Shown here: positions 1 to 7,386 of the stretch, one piece after another
Position numbering within the stretch: position 1 is the stretch's first letter
Layout: each line of letters starts with the position of its first letter
Assembly: GCA_002412545.1 (NCBI GenBank)
Contig: DHVG01000020.1
Location: 1 to 35,025 of the forward strand
DNA from: Elusimicrobia bacterium UBA5214
GTDB taxonomy: Bacteria; Elusimicrobiota; UBA5214
Length of the DNA stretch: 35,025 nucleotides
Direction of reading: 5' to 3'
Made by a program: the position numbers and the translations under genes
Notes under the pieces: model-generated
What the model was told of the DNA's origin: nothing
Databases searched by the model: none
The model's input: only the letters and a program-made list of their open reading frames with translations

Positions 1-1414
1 TGGTCATCTCTACCGCCTTCACGGTCTTCTCCTGAATCTCGCCAACCAACTGGGAAATCTTCGCCGCTGAATTTGCTGAATCTTCAGCCAACTTCCTCAC
101 TTCATCCGCAACTACTGCAAACCCCCTTCCCGCTTCACCAGCTCTCGCCGCCTCAATCGCCGCATTCAAAGATAATAAATTCGTCTGGTCAGCAATCCGC
201 GTAATCACCTTCACAATATCTCCAACCTGCCCCGAACGTTCTCCTAACTCTTCAATCACCTGTGCCGTACTGTCTGCCGTGGAACGAATCACCGACATCT
301 TACTTACTGCCTTCTCCAACGTATTCTTACCAGTATTAGCCGAAGTTAAAGTCTGCTGTGCAGCTAATGATGCGGTCTGTGCTGCCTGCGAAACTTGTGT
401 CGCTGCCTTGGATATCTGAGAAACACTACCCGCTAACTGAGTCATCGTCTCGGTTGACTGGTCAGTTACCGAAGTAAAACTCTTTGATGCTTCCGCAACT
501 TTGGAAGCACCGGAACGAATCTCCTCAACTAAACTACGTAAATTGTAGACCATTTCTTGAAAACTATGAGCAAAAATGTCCTTCTCCGAACGCGGCTTGA
601 CTTCAACCGTTAAGTTGCCTTGAGCAATTTCTTGAGCAATTGTTCCCATATCTTTAGTATAGTCAACCATCCGTTGAATCGAACGGTTCAAATGGGCCAA
701 TTCATCCCCACCTTTAGTATCAAATTTAACCGTGAGGTCACCCTTTCGGGCGAAATCCTGGGCTAAAGAAAGAGCACGCAGTATCTTCCGTTGAAGGAAA
801 AGAATAACACCTAAAGATAGTCCAACAATGATAACAATTGCTTGGTTAAAACTACGGGTGATTAATCTCGCATTACCAGATTTAATTGCCGCAGCGATTT
901 CTTTCCCAGAAATACTAATTGTTAAATGACCAATTATTGGTTCACTGCCATGACAGATTTGACAACCGGGTTCATTGCCAATAGGCGAAACCCGTAAAAT
1001 GGAAACCTCCCCCGGAGTTTCTTCAACCAAATGTTGAAAAACTCCCTTCCGACGATTTACTTCCATAACTTCTTCGTTATACTGGGCTCTACCCACGAAT
1101 TCCGAAGCACTACAAAGATAAGTTTTTCCTTCCGGGTTAAGAATACTTATTCGTTCTACCAGTGGGATAGTTACTGTCTTTTTTAAGATATTTTCTATTG
1201 AAGTTGGGTCATTCCTTAACATCGCATCATGCAATGCTGTCCCAACAATTGTTCCTATATTTTCTGCTAAAGCAAAAGTCTCATTTGTAGCTTCATTTCT
1301 TACCCGCTGTACACCTAAATAAACTGTTGGCACAGTGACAATAAATGTAAGAAGAAGAACCGTTAGACCAACTTTTAAACCAATCCCTTGAAAAATAATC
1401 TCTCGTAAGTCCAT
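1..1414 (-). CDS. Methyl-accepting chemotaxis protein with c-type haem motif (3' end outside window)
   Basis: Transmembrane chemoreceptor that would pass a periplasmic signal to CheA/CheW. About 471 codons are visible and the frame runs off the left edge. Seen: a membrane helix at about residues 13-34, a periplasmic domain to about 180, a second helix at about 183-200, one or two HAMP-like segments, then the signalling hairpin with the conserved DQTNLLSLNAAIEAARAG tip followed by GRGFAVVADEVRKLAE. The periplasmic domain holds CQICH at residues 151-155, following PIGNEPG. This is the CxxCH c-type haem attachment motif and resembles the PI-N-x-C-x2-CHG sensory domains of redox-sensing kinases. 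The ATG is preceded by a strong GGAGGG ribosome site. The next gene upstream on the strand lies beyond the low-coordinate side, and CheW is its neighbour at 1559. Haem or redox sensing is inference. Confidence 0.93.
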   Translation of the reverse strand, partial: MDLREIIFQGIGLKVGLTVLLLTFIVTVPTVYLGVQRVRNEATNETFALAENIGTIVGTALHDAMLRNDPTSIENILKKTVTIPLVERISILNPEGKTYLCSASEFVGRAQYNEEVMEVNRRKGVFQHLVEETPGEVSILRVSPIGNEPGCQICHGSEPIIGHLTISISGKEIAAAIKSGNARLITRSFNQAIVIIVGLSLGVILFLQRKILRALSLAQDFARKGDLTVKFDTKGGDELAHLNRSIQRMVDYTKDMGTIAQEIAQGNLTVEVKPRSEKDIFAHSFQEMVYNLRSLVEEIRSGASKVAEASKSFTSVTDQSTETMTQLAGSVSQISKAATQVSQAAQTASLAAQQTLTSANTGKNTLEKAVSKMSVIRSTADSTAQVIEELGERSGQVGDIVKVITRIADQTNLLSLNAAIEAARAGEAGRGFAVVADEVRKLAEDSANSAAKISQLVGEIQEKTVKAVEMT

Positions 1415-1455
1415 TTTTTCCCTCCTTCTTTTTTAAACGCTGATTACCGCTAATA

Positions 1456-1532
1456 TGTCATTGTGAGCCCCGAAACTTCGGGACGTGGCAATCTAAAGAG
1501 ATTGCTTCCCCCGACATATCGTCGGGGTCGCA
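1456..1532. repeat. Dispersed hairpin-rich repeat (TGTCATT...GCAATCT type)
   Basis: The 144-bp gap between the chemoreceptor and cheW holds TGTCATTGTGAGCCCCGAA, two GC hairpins (CCCGAAACTTCGGG and CCCCGACATATCGTCGGGG) and a GCAATCT-AAAG-AGATTGC stem. A shorter relative lies at 8583-8621. This pattern belongs to small mobile-looking repeats widespread in bacterial genomes. It may also act as a transcript 3' structure. Confidence 0.6.
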
Positions 1533-1558
1533 ACGGCGTCTGCGGTCATCTGCGCATT

Positions 1559-2047
1559 TTATCTTGTGGAAATCTGCGTTTTTAAGGTTTCTTTTTCTAA
1601 CTCAGTTAATACTTTAGACAAATCAAGTAAAATTATTAAACGATTTTCTAACTTTACTACACCGTTTAAATATTGCATATCAATATAAGATATGGTCGGG
1701 GGGATGGGTTCAACCATTTCTTTGTTCACCCGTAAAACTTCAGTTACACTATCAACAATTAAACCAACACTTTGTTCTTCTTGTTTTTCAATTGTTACGG
1801 CAATTTTGCCAATAATTATTCGGCTTTCTTCATTTCTTCCTTTCTCTTCTAATTTGAAACGCCGGCGCAAATCTACGATTGGAATAATTCTTCCCCGTAG
1901 ATTAATTACTCCTTCAATGAAATTTGGCATATTCGGTATCCGAGTAATTCCGGGAATACGAATAATCTCTTCCACTTGAATTATTGGCACACCATATTCT
2001 TCAGTAGAAAGTTGAAAAACTACTAATTGTGTTTCTTTAGTTTCCAT
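1559..2047 (-). CDS. cheW: Chemotaxis adaptor CheW
   Basis: Cytoplasmic SH3-like adaptor that couples chemoreceptors to the CheA kinase. At 162 residues it has normal CheW length. The sequence shows the usual order: a first beta segment (TQLVVFQLSTEEYGVPI), the EEIIRIPGITRIPN segment, the hallmark FIEGVINLRGRIIPIVDLR near residues 43-61, a central SVGLIVDSVTEVLRV strand pair, and a C-terminal LNGVVKLENRLIILLDLSKVL. The ATG is preceded by AGGAGGC. It sits directly upstream of the chemoreceptor gene (1-1414) on the same strand and is probably co-transcribed with it. No CheA, CheR or CheB is visible in the window. Confidence 0.96.
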   Translation of the reverse strand: METKETQLVVFQLSTEEYGVPIIQVEEIIRIPGITRIPNMPNFIEGVINLRGRIIPIVDLRRRFKLEEKGRNEESRIIIGKIAVTIEKQEEQSVGLIVDSVTEVLRVNKEMVEPIPPTISYIDMQYLNGVVKLENRLIILLDLSKVLTELEKETLKTQISTR

Positions 2048-2058
2048 AATTTTGCCTC

Positions 2059-2760
2059 CTAAAGAAGTCCTAAATTTTGTTTTAGTCTATGAATTTCTTC
2101 ATCTTTTTCTTTAAGTTTCTCTTCCCATTTTTTTCGTTCTTCACCAAGTAAATCTTTTAAACCCTTTAACTCTTTTGCTAATTCAAGTTTTACTTCTTCA
2201 AACATTTTTTCCTTTTTCACCCATTCAGCAATCAATTGATTTTCTCGTTTGGTCATTTCTTCTTCCAAAGTTTGTGTTTTTTCTTCTAATTGTTCAACAA
2301 ACATTTCCAATTTTTGTTCTTTTTCATGAAATTGTTCTTGCAGTTCATTTTCTCGCTCGCTGATTACCTTTTTTATATTTTTAATCTCTTCATCCTTTTC
2401 TTCCAATCTTCTTATCCATTTTTTTTCTTCTTCAGATATTTTTTCTTCTTGAGATTTTTTTTCTTTTTTTATTTGTTCTTCCCAATCTTTAATTTTTTCA
2501 GTTAATTCTTTTTCTTTTCTTTTTAATTCTTCTTCCCTCTGTTGCAGATAAGTGTTAAATTGTAATTTTTCTTGTACTAATTTTATCTTTTCTAACTCGA
2601 TTTCTTTGTCTTTAGTCGCTAAATTCTCACGATAAATACTTTCTCTTTCTTCCCATTGTTGAAACCATTTATGTTCTCTTTTGTCTTGTTCTTTTTTTAG
2701 GTTTTTGATTTCTAATTCCAATTTTTCCAAATCAACGATCTCTTTTTCTTCGGTAGTCAT
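2059..2760 (-). CDS. Coiled-coil protein of unknown function
   Basis: A 233-residue, almost wholly charged protein (Glu, Lys, Gln) with a continuous heptad-like pattern and several Trp residues, so it is predicted to be a long cytoplasmic alpha-helical coiled coil. No signal peptide, membrane helix or catalytic motif is visible. The frame stays open to a TTG at 2781, but the ATG at 2760 has AAAGGA at ideal spacing, so I chose it. The gene ends 11 bp before cheW and precedes cheW and the chemoreceptor in the same operon. A scaffold role in the chemotaxis array is possible but is only a guess from position. Confidence 0.75.
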   Translation of the reverse strand: MTTEEKEIVDLEKLELEIKNLKKEQDKREHKWFQQWEERESIYRENLATKDKEIELEKIKLVQEKLQFNTYLQQREEELKRKEKELTEKIKDWEEQIKKEKKSQEEKISEEEKKWIRRLEEKDEEIKNIKKVISERENELQEQFHEKEQKLEMFVEQLEEKTQTLEEEMTKRENQLIAEWVKKEKMFEEVKLELAKELKGLKDLLGEERKKWEEKLKEKDEEIHRLKQNLGLL

Positions 2761-2787
2761 TAATTTTTGTCCTTTAGACAACCTTTG

Positions 2788-2803
2788 CTAATCACTAATC
2801 ACT
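2788..2803. repeat. 7-bp tandem array (CTAATCA x2)
   Basis: Two and a third copies of CTAATCA lie between the coiled-coil gene and tRNA-Glu. It is one of the shortest members of the heptamer class found across the window. Confidence 0.5.
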
Positions 2804-2811
2804 GTCTCAAA

Positions 2812-2884
2812 TGCCCCCAAGGGGATTCGAACCCCTGCTACCACCTTGAAAGGGTGGTGACCTAAACCGCTAGTCGATGGGGGC
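2812..2884 (-). tRNA. tRNA-Glu(UUC)
   Basis: The minus strand folds into a full cloverleaf. The acceptor GCCCCCA pairs with TGGGGGC, the D-arm is GACTAGCGGTTTAGGTC, and the anticodon stem CCACC/GGTGG closes the loop CTTTCAA, giving anticodon TTC. The T-arm contains GGTTCGAATCC. The discriminator is A and CCA is not encoded. Confidence 0.95.
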
Positions 2885-2890
2885 GAAACT

Positions 2891-2961
2891 AACCAATAAC
2901 CGATGACTAATAACTATTCACTATTGGTTAGTTATAAGTTATTGGTCATTAGTTATGGGTT
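2891..2961. repeat. Imperfect inverted repeat between two tRNAs
   Basis: The spacer between tRNA-Glu and tRNA-Lys is made of TAACCAATAACC-like words. Its left arm (2891-2914) and right arm (2938-2961) are inverted copies over 24 bases with about four differences. The words match the 7-bp tandem repeat class seen elsewhere, so this looks like a folded-back heptamer array. Confidence 0.55.
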
Positions 2962-2964
2962 AAG

Positions 2965-3038
2965 TGAGCCCGGGGAGACTTGAACTCCCGACCAACGGAT
3001 TAAAAGTCCGCTGCTCTACCGTACTGAGCTACGGGCCC
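2965..3038 (-). tRNA. tRNA-Lys(UUU)
   Basis: The minus strand shows acceptor GGGCCCG pairing with CGGGCTC, a D-arm GCTCAGTACGGTAGAGC, the anticodon loop CTTTTAA (anticodon TTT) closed by GCGGA/TCCGT, and the T-arm GGAGTTCAAGTCTCC. The discriminator is A and there is no encoded CCA. Confidence 0.95.
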
Positions 3039-3063
3039 ATATATCACATCACGGATTTCATCG

Positions 3064-3072
3064 ATTATACCA
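3064..3072 (-). promoter_or_regulatory. Extended -10 promoter for the tRNA-Lys/tRNA-Glu pair
   Basis: The minus strand reads TGGTATAAT, a perfect TATAAT with the extended TGn element, about 25 bases before the first base of tRNA-Lys. No good TTGACA -35 is seen at 17 bp, as is usual for extended -10 promoters. It would drive tRNA-Lys and then tRNA-Glu. Confidence 0.55.
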
Positions 3073-3099
3073 GATTGCCACAGACTTTAATATCCGTGG

Positions 3100-3840
3100 T
3101 CATCCGGTTTTTATCTGTGGTAATCTGCGTTTTAGCTCAAGAATTTTCTTTTCCGCAAGAAGACGATAAGACTCATCCTTGCTGGTTAATACTTCTAACC
3201 ATATTTTCAAAGAATCAAGATAACGATTCTGTTTTTCATAGATGTTGGCTAAAATAACTTTTACCATAGATGGGCAGTCAGAATACTTAACTGCTTCTTC
3301 AAGTAAAACAACCATTTTGTCGAATTTATTCAATTGTTTATAGATTATTGCAGCTAAATATAACCGAAACCGCCAGTATTTAGGGTTATTATGTATACCT
3401 TCTTTGAGAATGAGAATTGCTTCCTCAGGACGATTTAAGTTCCAAGCCAGTGCACCAGCACTGTATAAATAGGCATAATAGAAATAAGGGTCAAGGCGAA
3501 CTATTCGCTGAGTTAAACTTAAAAGGTCGTAATATTTTCCTCCACCGTAATCCTTACATAAAGGACAACCGTTTTCTTTATGTTCGTGTTCTACTTCCGG
3601 AGTTCCATAATACTGTAATAATTGTATCCAAGTAATATTCGCTACCATCCGCCGCATACCAAAAATTATTCCACTCAAATCAAGCAGTCCATAGCCAGTT
3701 TCTTTACTTGCCGAAAGATTTACTATTTCCGTAAAAAATGGGTAATTATAAGAAAAATTTTTTCTTAAGAAAAACTGCAAAATAAAAATTGACCCCATAA
3801 GAAAAATCACTGTAATCGGGATTTTAATCCACGTAATCAT
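3100..3840 (-). CDS. Membrane-anchored TPR protein
   Basis: A 246-residue protein with one hydrophobic N-terminal helix (residues 5-25). It then has a GMRRMVANITWIQLLQYYG segment, a putative metal-binding patch HEHKENGCPLC (residues 85-95), and at least three TPR-like helix pairs from about residue 105: LDPYFYYAYLYSAGALAWNL, then RPEEAILILKEGIHNNPKYW, then a further pair ending near 220. This matches a family of envelope TPR proteins found in several uncultured bacterial phyla whose function is unknown. The probable topology is inner-membrane anchored with the TPRs outside. It lies downstream of an ABC-2 transporter pair, separated by the 3899-4059 repeat element. The Shine-Dalgarno is weak. 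Confidence 0.75.
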   Translation of the reverse strand: MITWIKIPITVIFLMGSIFILQFFLRKNFSYNYPFFTEIVNLSASKETGYGLLDLSGIIFGMRRMVANITWIQLLQYYGTPEVEHEHKENGCPLCKDYGGGKYYDLLSLTQRIVRLDPYFYYAYLYSAGALAWNLNRPEEAILILKEGIHNNPKYWRFRLYLAAIIYKQLNKFDKMVVLLEEAVKYSDCPSMVKVILANIYEKQNRYLDSLKIWLEVLTSKDESYRLLAEKKILELKRRLPQIKTG

Positions 3841-3860
3841 TTTTATTTTACCTGCCCACC

Positions 3861-3879
3861 ATCCGCCGAATCGGCGGAT
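3861..3879. repeat. 19-bp perfect palindrome (ATCCGCCGA-A-TCGGCGGAT)
   Basis: A perfect 9+1+9 palindrome flanked by CCTGCC on the left and GGCGGG on the right gives a longer two-part hairpin over about 3851-3892. The word set (CCCGCC, TACGCTAA, TCCGCC) is typical of a dispersed palindromic repeat. A shorter TCCGCC/GGCGGA hairpin lies inside asnB at 25515-25531. Confidence 0.6.
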
Positions 3880-3898
3880 TAGCGTAGGCGGGTCTGTG

Positions 3899-4059
3899 TT
3901 AACCCCGCACCTATTAGTTATAATTGGTCCTCTTTGTGTACCTCAATTGATGAAGGGGTTATAATCTAACTATCTATAGTTACTTCCACCTCGGAAGTTT
4001 CAGGTCACTCACCCAATCAAAGAACAAAAAACACGAATAACCAATAGGTGCGGGGTAAA
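3899..4059. mobile_element. MITE-like 160-bp element with about 24-bp terminal inverted repeats
   Basis: The left end (3903) CCCCGCACCTATTAGTTAT and the right end (4037-4055), read inverted as CCCCGCACCTATTGGTTAT, match at 18 of 19 positions. The match extends outward through TTAA/TTTA. The interior (about 115 bp) has no open reading frame. The terminal CCCCGCACC word recurs at the ends of tRNA fragments in 12.99-13.77 kb. The size, ends and lack of coding point to a non-autonomous element; the transposase that moves it is not in the window. Confidence 0.6.
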
Positions 4060-4070
4060 TCTGCGTTTTA

Positions 4071-4850
4071 TCAAAATTCTTTCCGTGAAAGAAACAAATT
4101 AGTTAAAAATAAACAAACAGTACTGTAAACTAAAGCATAAAGAATAGCCAAAGAAATAAAATTCATATTTGCTTCCTTCAACAAAAGAGGAAACCCAAGT
4201 TGAATACGGTCACGAAAATTGAAATATTGAAAATTAGGTATAAGATAGAAAAAAAATTTTGCTGGGTATTGCCAAAAAATGTTTAACTTTGAACCAAGAA
4301 ATTTTAGTTCTTCGGTAAAGTGTCCCAAAAGCCAGAAGAAAAAAGTAAAACTTATACTAGAAATAGCCGAAGTAGAAAAAAGCGAGAAGAATACAGCAAT
4401 GCCAGAAATTAACATGACTTTAAAACCTAAACTAAAAATGACAAAAAAATAACTTAGTTCAAAAGACCATTTTTTTAACAAAAGTAAACTAATGTGTCCG
4501 ATTGACATTGTAGCTATACTCAAGTAAACTGCAAAAAGTATACCGAAATATCTTCCTACTAAATATTCTACCCGTGATAAGGGACGGGTTAAAAGTAGAT
4601 AAATTGTTTTGTTTTCAATTTCTTCCAGGACAAGAGTTACACTCGCAAAAATTGTTAAAAGCAAAGCAAAAAGTTCTATTGCTGCTAAACCAAAATCTAA
4701 AAGAAGGCGTAATTCTTGTTCACCACCAAGAACTGAAAAAAGTAAAGTGGCTAAAAAAATTAAAAGAACAAAAAAAATTAAAACATAAAAAATTTTATTT
4801 CGTATATTTTCTTTAACTGTATAGTAACTAATCGCAAAAATCTTTTTCAT
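4071..4850 (-). CDS. ABC-2 type transporter permease
   Basis: The 259-residue membrane subunit of an ABC exporter. It has about six hydrophobic helices, with a first cytoplasmic segment MKKIFAISYYTVKENIRNKIFY typical of ABC-2 permeases. An amphipathic coupling region around residues 80-95 (LEEIENKTIYLLLTRPLSRVEYLVGRY) is a good family marker. The gene overlaps the ATPase gene by 4 bp (ATGA), so the two are translationally coupled and form one transporter. The substrate cannot be read from the sequence. The C-terminal three helices are rich in Phe and Leu. Confidence 0.88.
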   Translation of the reverse strand: MKKIFAISYYTVKENIRNKIFYVLIFFVLLIFLATLLFSVLGGEQELRLLLDFGLAAIELFALLLTIFASVTLVLEEIENKTIYLLLTRPLSRVEYLVGRYFGILFAVYLSIATMSIGHISLLLLKKWSFELSYFFVIFSLGFKVMLISGIAVFFSLFSTSAISSISFTFFFWLLGHFTEELKFLGSKLNIFWQYPAKFFFYLIPNFQYFNFRDRIQLGFPLLLKEANMNFISLAILYALVYSTVCLFLTNLFLSRKEF

Positions 4851-5617
4851 GCCTGTGCTGGCTCCAACGCAAAAACCGTCGGAGCTGATTTTATCGTTTC
4901 AAGAAAAATTTCTTCCAATCCACCTTCCCGTGCAAACCAATCTTTTTGTTCTACAATACACACCAATTCTCCTTGGTCAAGTATACCTGCACGATCAGAT
5001 ATTTTTTCTACTTCCGAGATGATATGAGAAGAAAAGAAAATCGTTTTTCCTTCTTTTTTTAACTTCAATAAAAGTTCGCGCATTTCTCTTATTCCCACTG
5101 GGTCAAGTCCGGATACCGGTTCATCAAAAATAACTATCTCCGGGCTATGTAACAGTGCCTGTGCTATACCGACACGCTGAAGCATACCACGTGACAGTTC
5201 TGCAATACGCTTGTTTCTCTCTTTTTCTAGAGCAACAATTTTAAGAACTTGTCTAATTCTTTGACTTATTTCTTGTGAAGTAATCTCGGAAAGACAACCA
5301 TAAAGGTTCAACAACTCATCTATTGTAAGATATTTATAAAAATATGGCAATTCCGGTAAATAACCGACAAGACGCACAATTTCCTTATTGGGCATTAGTT
5401 TCTCACGGATGTAAACTCTCCCCTGAGTAGGAAAAAGAAGACCGAGAAGTAACTTAATTGTTGTTGTTTTTCCGCTACCATTTAATCCTAAAAGAGAAAA
5501 AATTTCACCTTCTCTAATCTCCAAATTCAAATTACGCACACCGAGAGTTTCTTTAAGTTTACCCAAGTGTCTCTTCCGGTATATTTTAGTTAAGTTTTCA
5601 GTACGAATAATATCCAT
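4847..5617 (-). CDS. ABC transporter ATP-binding protein
   Basis: A 256-residue cytoplasmic ATPase that powers the coupled permease at 4071. Walker A GLNGSGKT lies at residues 44-51, the Q-loop region is near GYLPELPYFYKYLT, the ABC signature LSRGMLQRV is at 141-149, Walker B IVIFDEP is at 161-167, and the switch His is in SSHII near 198. The overall pattern (short, single domain, GYLPE motif) is that of the drug/Na+/gliding type ABC-2 exporters. The ATG is not preceded by a strong Shine-Dalgarno. The gap to serA is 90 bp. Confidence 0.93.
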   Translation of the reverse strand: MDIIRTENLTKIYRKRHLGKLKETLGVRNLNLEIREGEIFSLLGLNGSGKTTTIKLLLGLLFPTQGRVYIREKLMPNKEIVRLVGYLPELPYFYKYLTIDELLNLYGCLSEITSQEISQRIRQVLKIVALEKERNKRIAELSRGMLQRVGIAQALLHSPEIVIFDEPVSGLDPVGIREMRELLLKLKKEGKTIFFSSHIISEVEKISDRAGILDQGELVCIVEQKDWFAREGGLEEIFLETIKSAPTVFALEPAQA

Positions 5618-5707
5618 GTTAAATACAATTCAGGCAGATGTAATACCGATTTAAACCGATAAAAATCCGTCTGAATCAGTCCATTGTCTATATGCATTTT
5701 GTTTCTA

Positions 5708-7294
5708 TTATAATTTTACTAATTTAACTCTGGTTATACCCGGATATTTACGTATTTCTTCAAGCACTTTTGCTGGTACTTCCGTATCAACGTTGATAAA
5801 AGTTACCGCTTCACCACCTAACATCTTTCTTCCCACTTCCATTGAAGCAATATTAATACCGTTTTTACCCAAAACTGTCCCGACATAACCAATTATCCCC
5901 GGACGGTCAACATTATTTAATACCAGAAGCCATCCCTCAGGAAGAACATCAATGGAAAGTTGACCAATTCTTACCAGACGAGGTAGATTGTCCGAAAGAA
6001 GAGTCCCGGCAAAACTTATTTTTTCTTCGGCTCCATCCACTGAAACTGAGATTAAATTAGCAAATACTTCTTTTTCTTGTGTTTTTAATTCAGTTGTTTT
6101 TATCCCTCGTTCACGAGTAAGAAAAGAGGCATTAACTAAATTTACTTCTATATCTAAAATCGGTGAAAGAAATCCTTGTAAAAAAGCGTAGGTCAAAGGA
6201 GTAAGATTATATTGAGCAATCTCTCCATAATAATGTAAACTGATTTCCTTAATTCCACCATCAATAATCTGCCCGAGAAAAGAGCCCATTTTTCTGGTTA
6301 ACACCGTATAAGGTTCAAGTATTTTCCAAAGTTCTGGGTCAATACTCGGTAGATTTACCGCATTACGGACAATATTTTTTTCAAAATAATCAACTACTAC
6401 ATTAGCAATCTCTTCAGCAACCCGTTCCTGTGCTTCTTCAGTGGAAGCACCCAAATGCGGTGTAAGAATAACATTTTCTAATTTAAGTAACGGGTTATCC
6501 GGAGAAATCGGTTCCTGGGCAAAAACATCTAACGCTGCACCTGCAACTTTACCACTTGTTAATGCGCTAACCAAATCATCTTCATTAATAATTCCACCCC
6601 GTGCACAATTAATTATTCGCACCCCATCTTTCATTAGGTCAATCGTCTTTTGATTAATCAGTCCTTTAGTTTGTTCGTTTGATGGCAAATGCAAAGAAAG
6701 ATAATCAGCATTCTTCAATGCTTCCTCAAAACTGACTAATTTCACACCAATATTTTTTGCGTAGTCCTCCGAGACATAAGGGTCATAAGCTAAGACGTGC
6801 ATCCCAAAGGCAAGTGCACGAACTGCCACTTCTTTACCTATTTTACCCAAACCGAGTAAAGATAAAGTCTTCCCATAGAGTTCACTGCCAACAAATTTAG
6901 ACCTTTCCCATTTACCTTGTTTTGTTGAAACATCACCTCGGGCTAAATTACGTGCTATAGCAAGAAGTAAAGCAAAAGTGTGTTCAGTAGCCGCAATTGT
7001 ATTACCACCGGGAACATTCATCACCAATATCCCCGCTTTTGTAGCGGCATTAACATCAATATTATCCACCCCGGTCCCGGCACGACCAATAAGTTTAAGT
7101 TTCTTCGCTCCATTGATTATTTCTTTAGTCACTTTTGTTTCACTGCGGACAAGTAAAACTTCATATTCCGGAATCAGAGAAATCAACTCTTCAGGTTTAA
7201 GTTTAAGTTTGAAATCTACCTTAAATTGTGGATATTTCTTTAATTCCATCAATCCTTCTGCTGAAATGGGATCACTAACTAAAACTCTAATCAT
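5708..7294 (-). CDS. serA: D-3-phosphoglycerate dehydrogenase
   Basis: Oxidises 3-phosphoglycerate to 3-phosphohydroxypyruvate with NAD+, the first step of serine synthesis. At 528 residues it is the long SerA form: substrate-binding domain, Rossmann domain with GLGKIG at 148-153, catalytic Arg232 (CARGGI), Glu261 (DVFAQEP) and His280 (LTPHLGAST), an intervening ASB-like domain (about 320-450), and a C-terminal ACT domain (VDRPGIIGYVGTVLGKNGIN) that in the family binds serine for feedback. The start has a strong AGGAGAAG site. It follows an aminotransferase gene (7387) after 92 bp, probably as one serine module. Confidence 0.97.
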   Translation of the reverse strand: MIRVLVSDPISAEGLMELKKYPQFKVDFKLKLKPEELISLIPEYEVLLVRSETKVTKEIINGAKKLKLIGRAGTGVDNIDVNAATKAGILVMNVPGGNTIAATEHTFALLLAIARNLARGDVSTKQGKWERSKFVGSELYGKTLSLLGLGKIGKEVAVRALAFGMHVLAYDPYVSEDYAKNIGVKLVSFEEALKNADYLSLHLPSNEQTKGLINQKTIDLMKDGVRIINCARGGIINEDDLVSALTSGKVAGAALDVFAQEPISPDNPLLKLENVILTPHLGASTEEAQERVAEEIANVVVDYFEKNIVRNAVNLPSIDPELWKILEPYTVLTRKMGSFLGQIIDGGIKEISLHYYGEIAQYNLTPLTYAFLQGFLSPILDIEVNLVNASFLTRERGIKTTELKTQEKEVFANLISVSVDGAEEKISFAGTLLSDNLPRLVRIGQLSIDVLPEGWLLVLNNVDRPGIIGYVGTVLGKNGINIASMEVGRKMLGGEAVTFINVDTEVPAKVLEEIRKYPGITRVKLVKL

Positions 7295-7386
7295 TTTCTT
7301 CTCCTGTAAGGAATGGATTACAGTGATTTTGTGACTACTGTTTTTATCACCGCAATCATAGTTCTTATGGTTTTTCTGAATAAGAA

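Noticed and set aside
2175..2505. Phe-rich plus-strand ORFs
   Set aside because: Shadows of the Lys/Glu-rich coiled-coil gene, where AAA/GAA codons become TTT/TTC on the other strand.
2964..3257. Plus-strand ORF of 97 codons starting MSPGRLELPTNG
   Set aside because: It is the antisense of tRNA-Lys(UUU); the LELPT peptide is a well-known translation artefact of tRNA genes.
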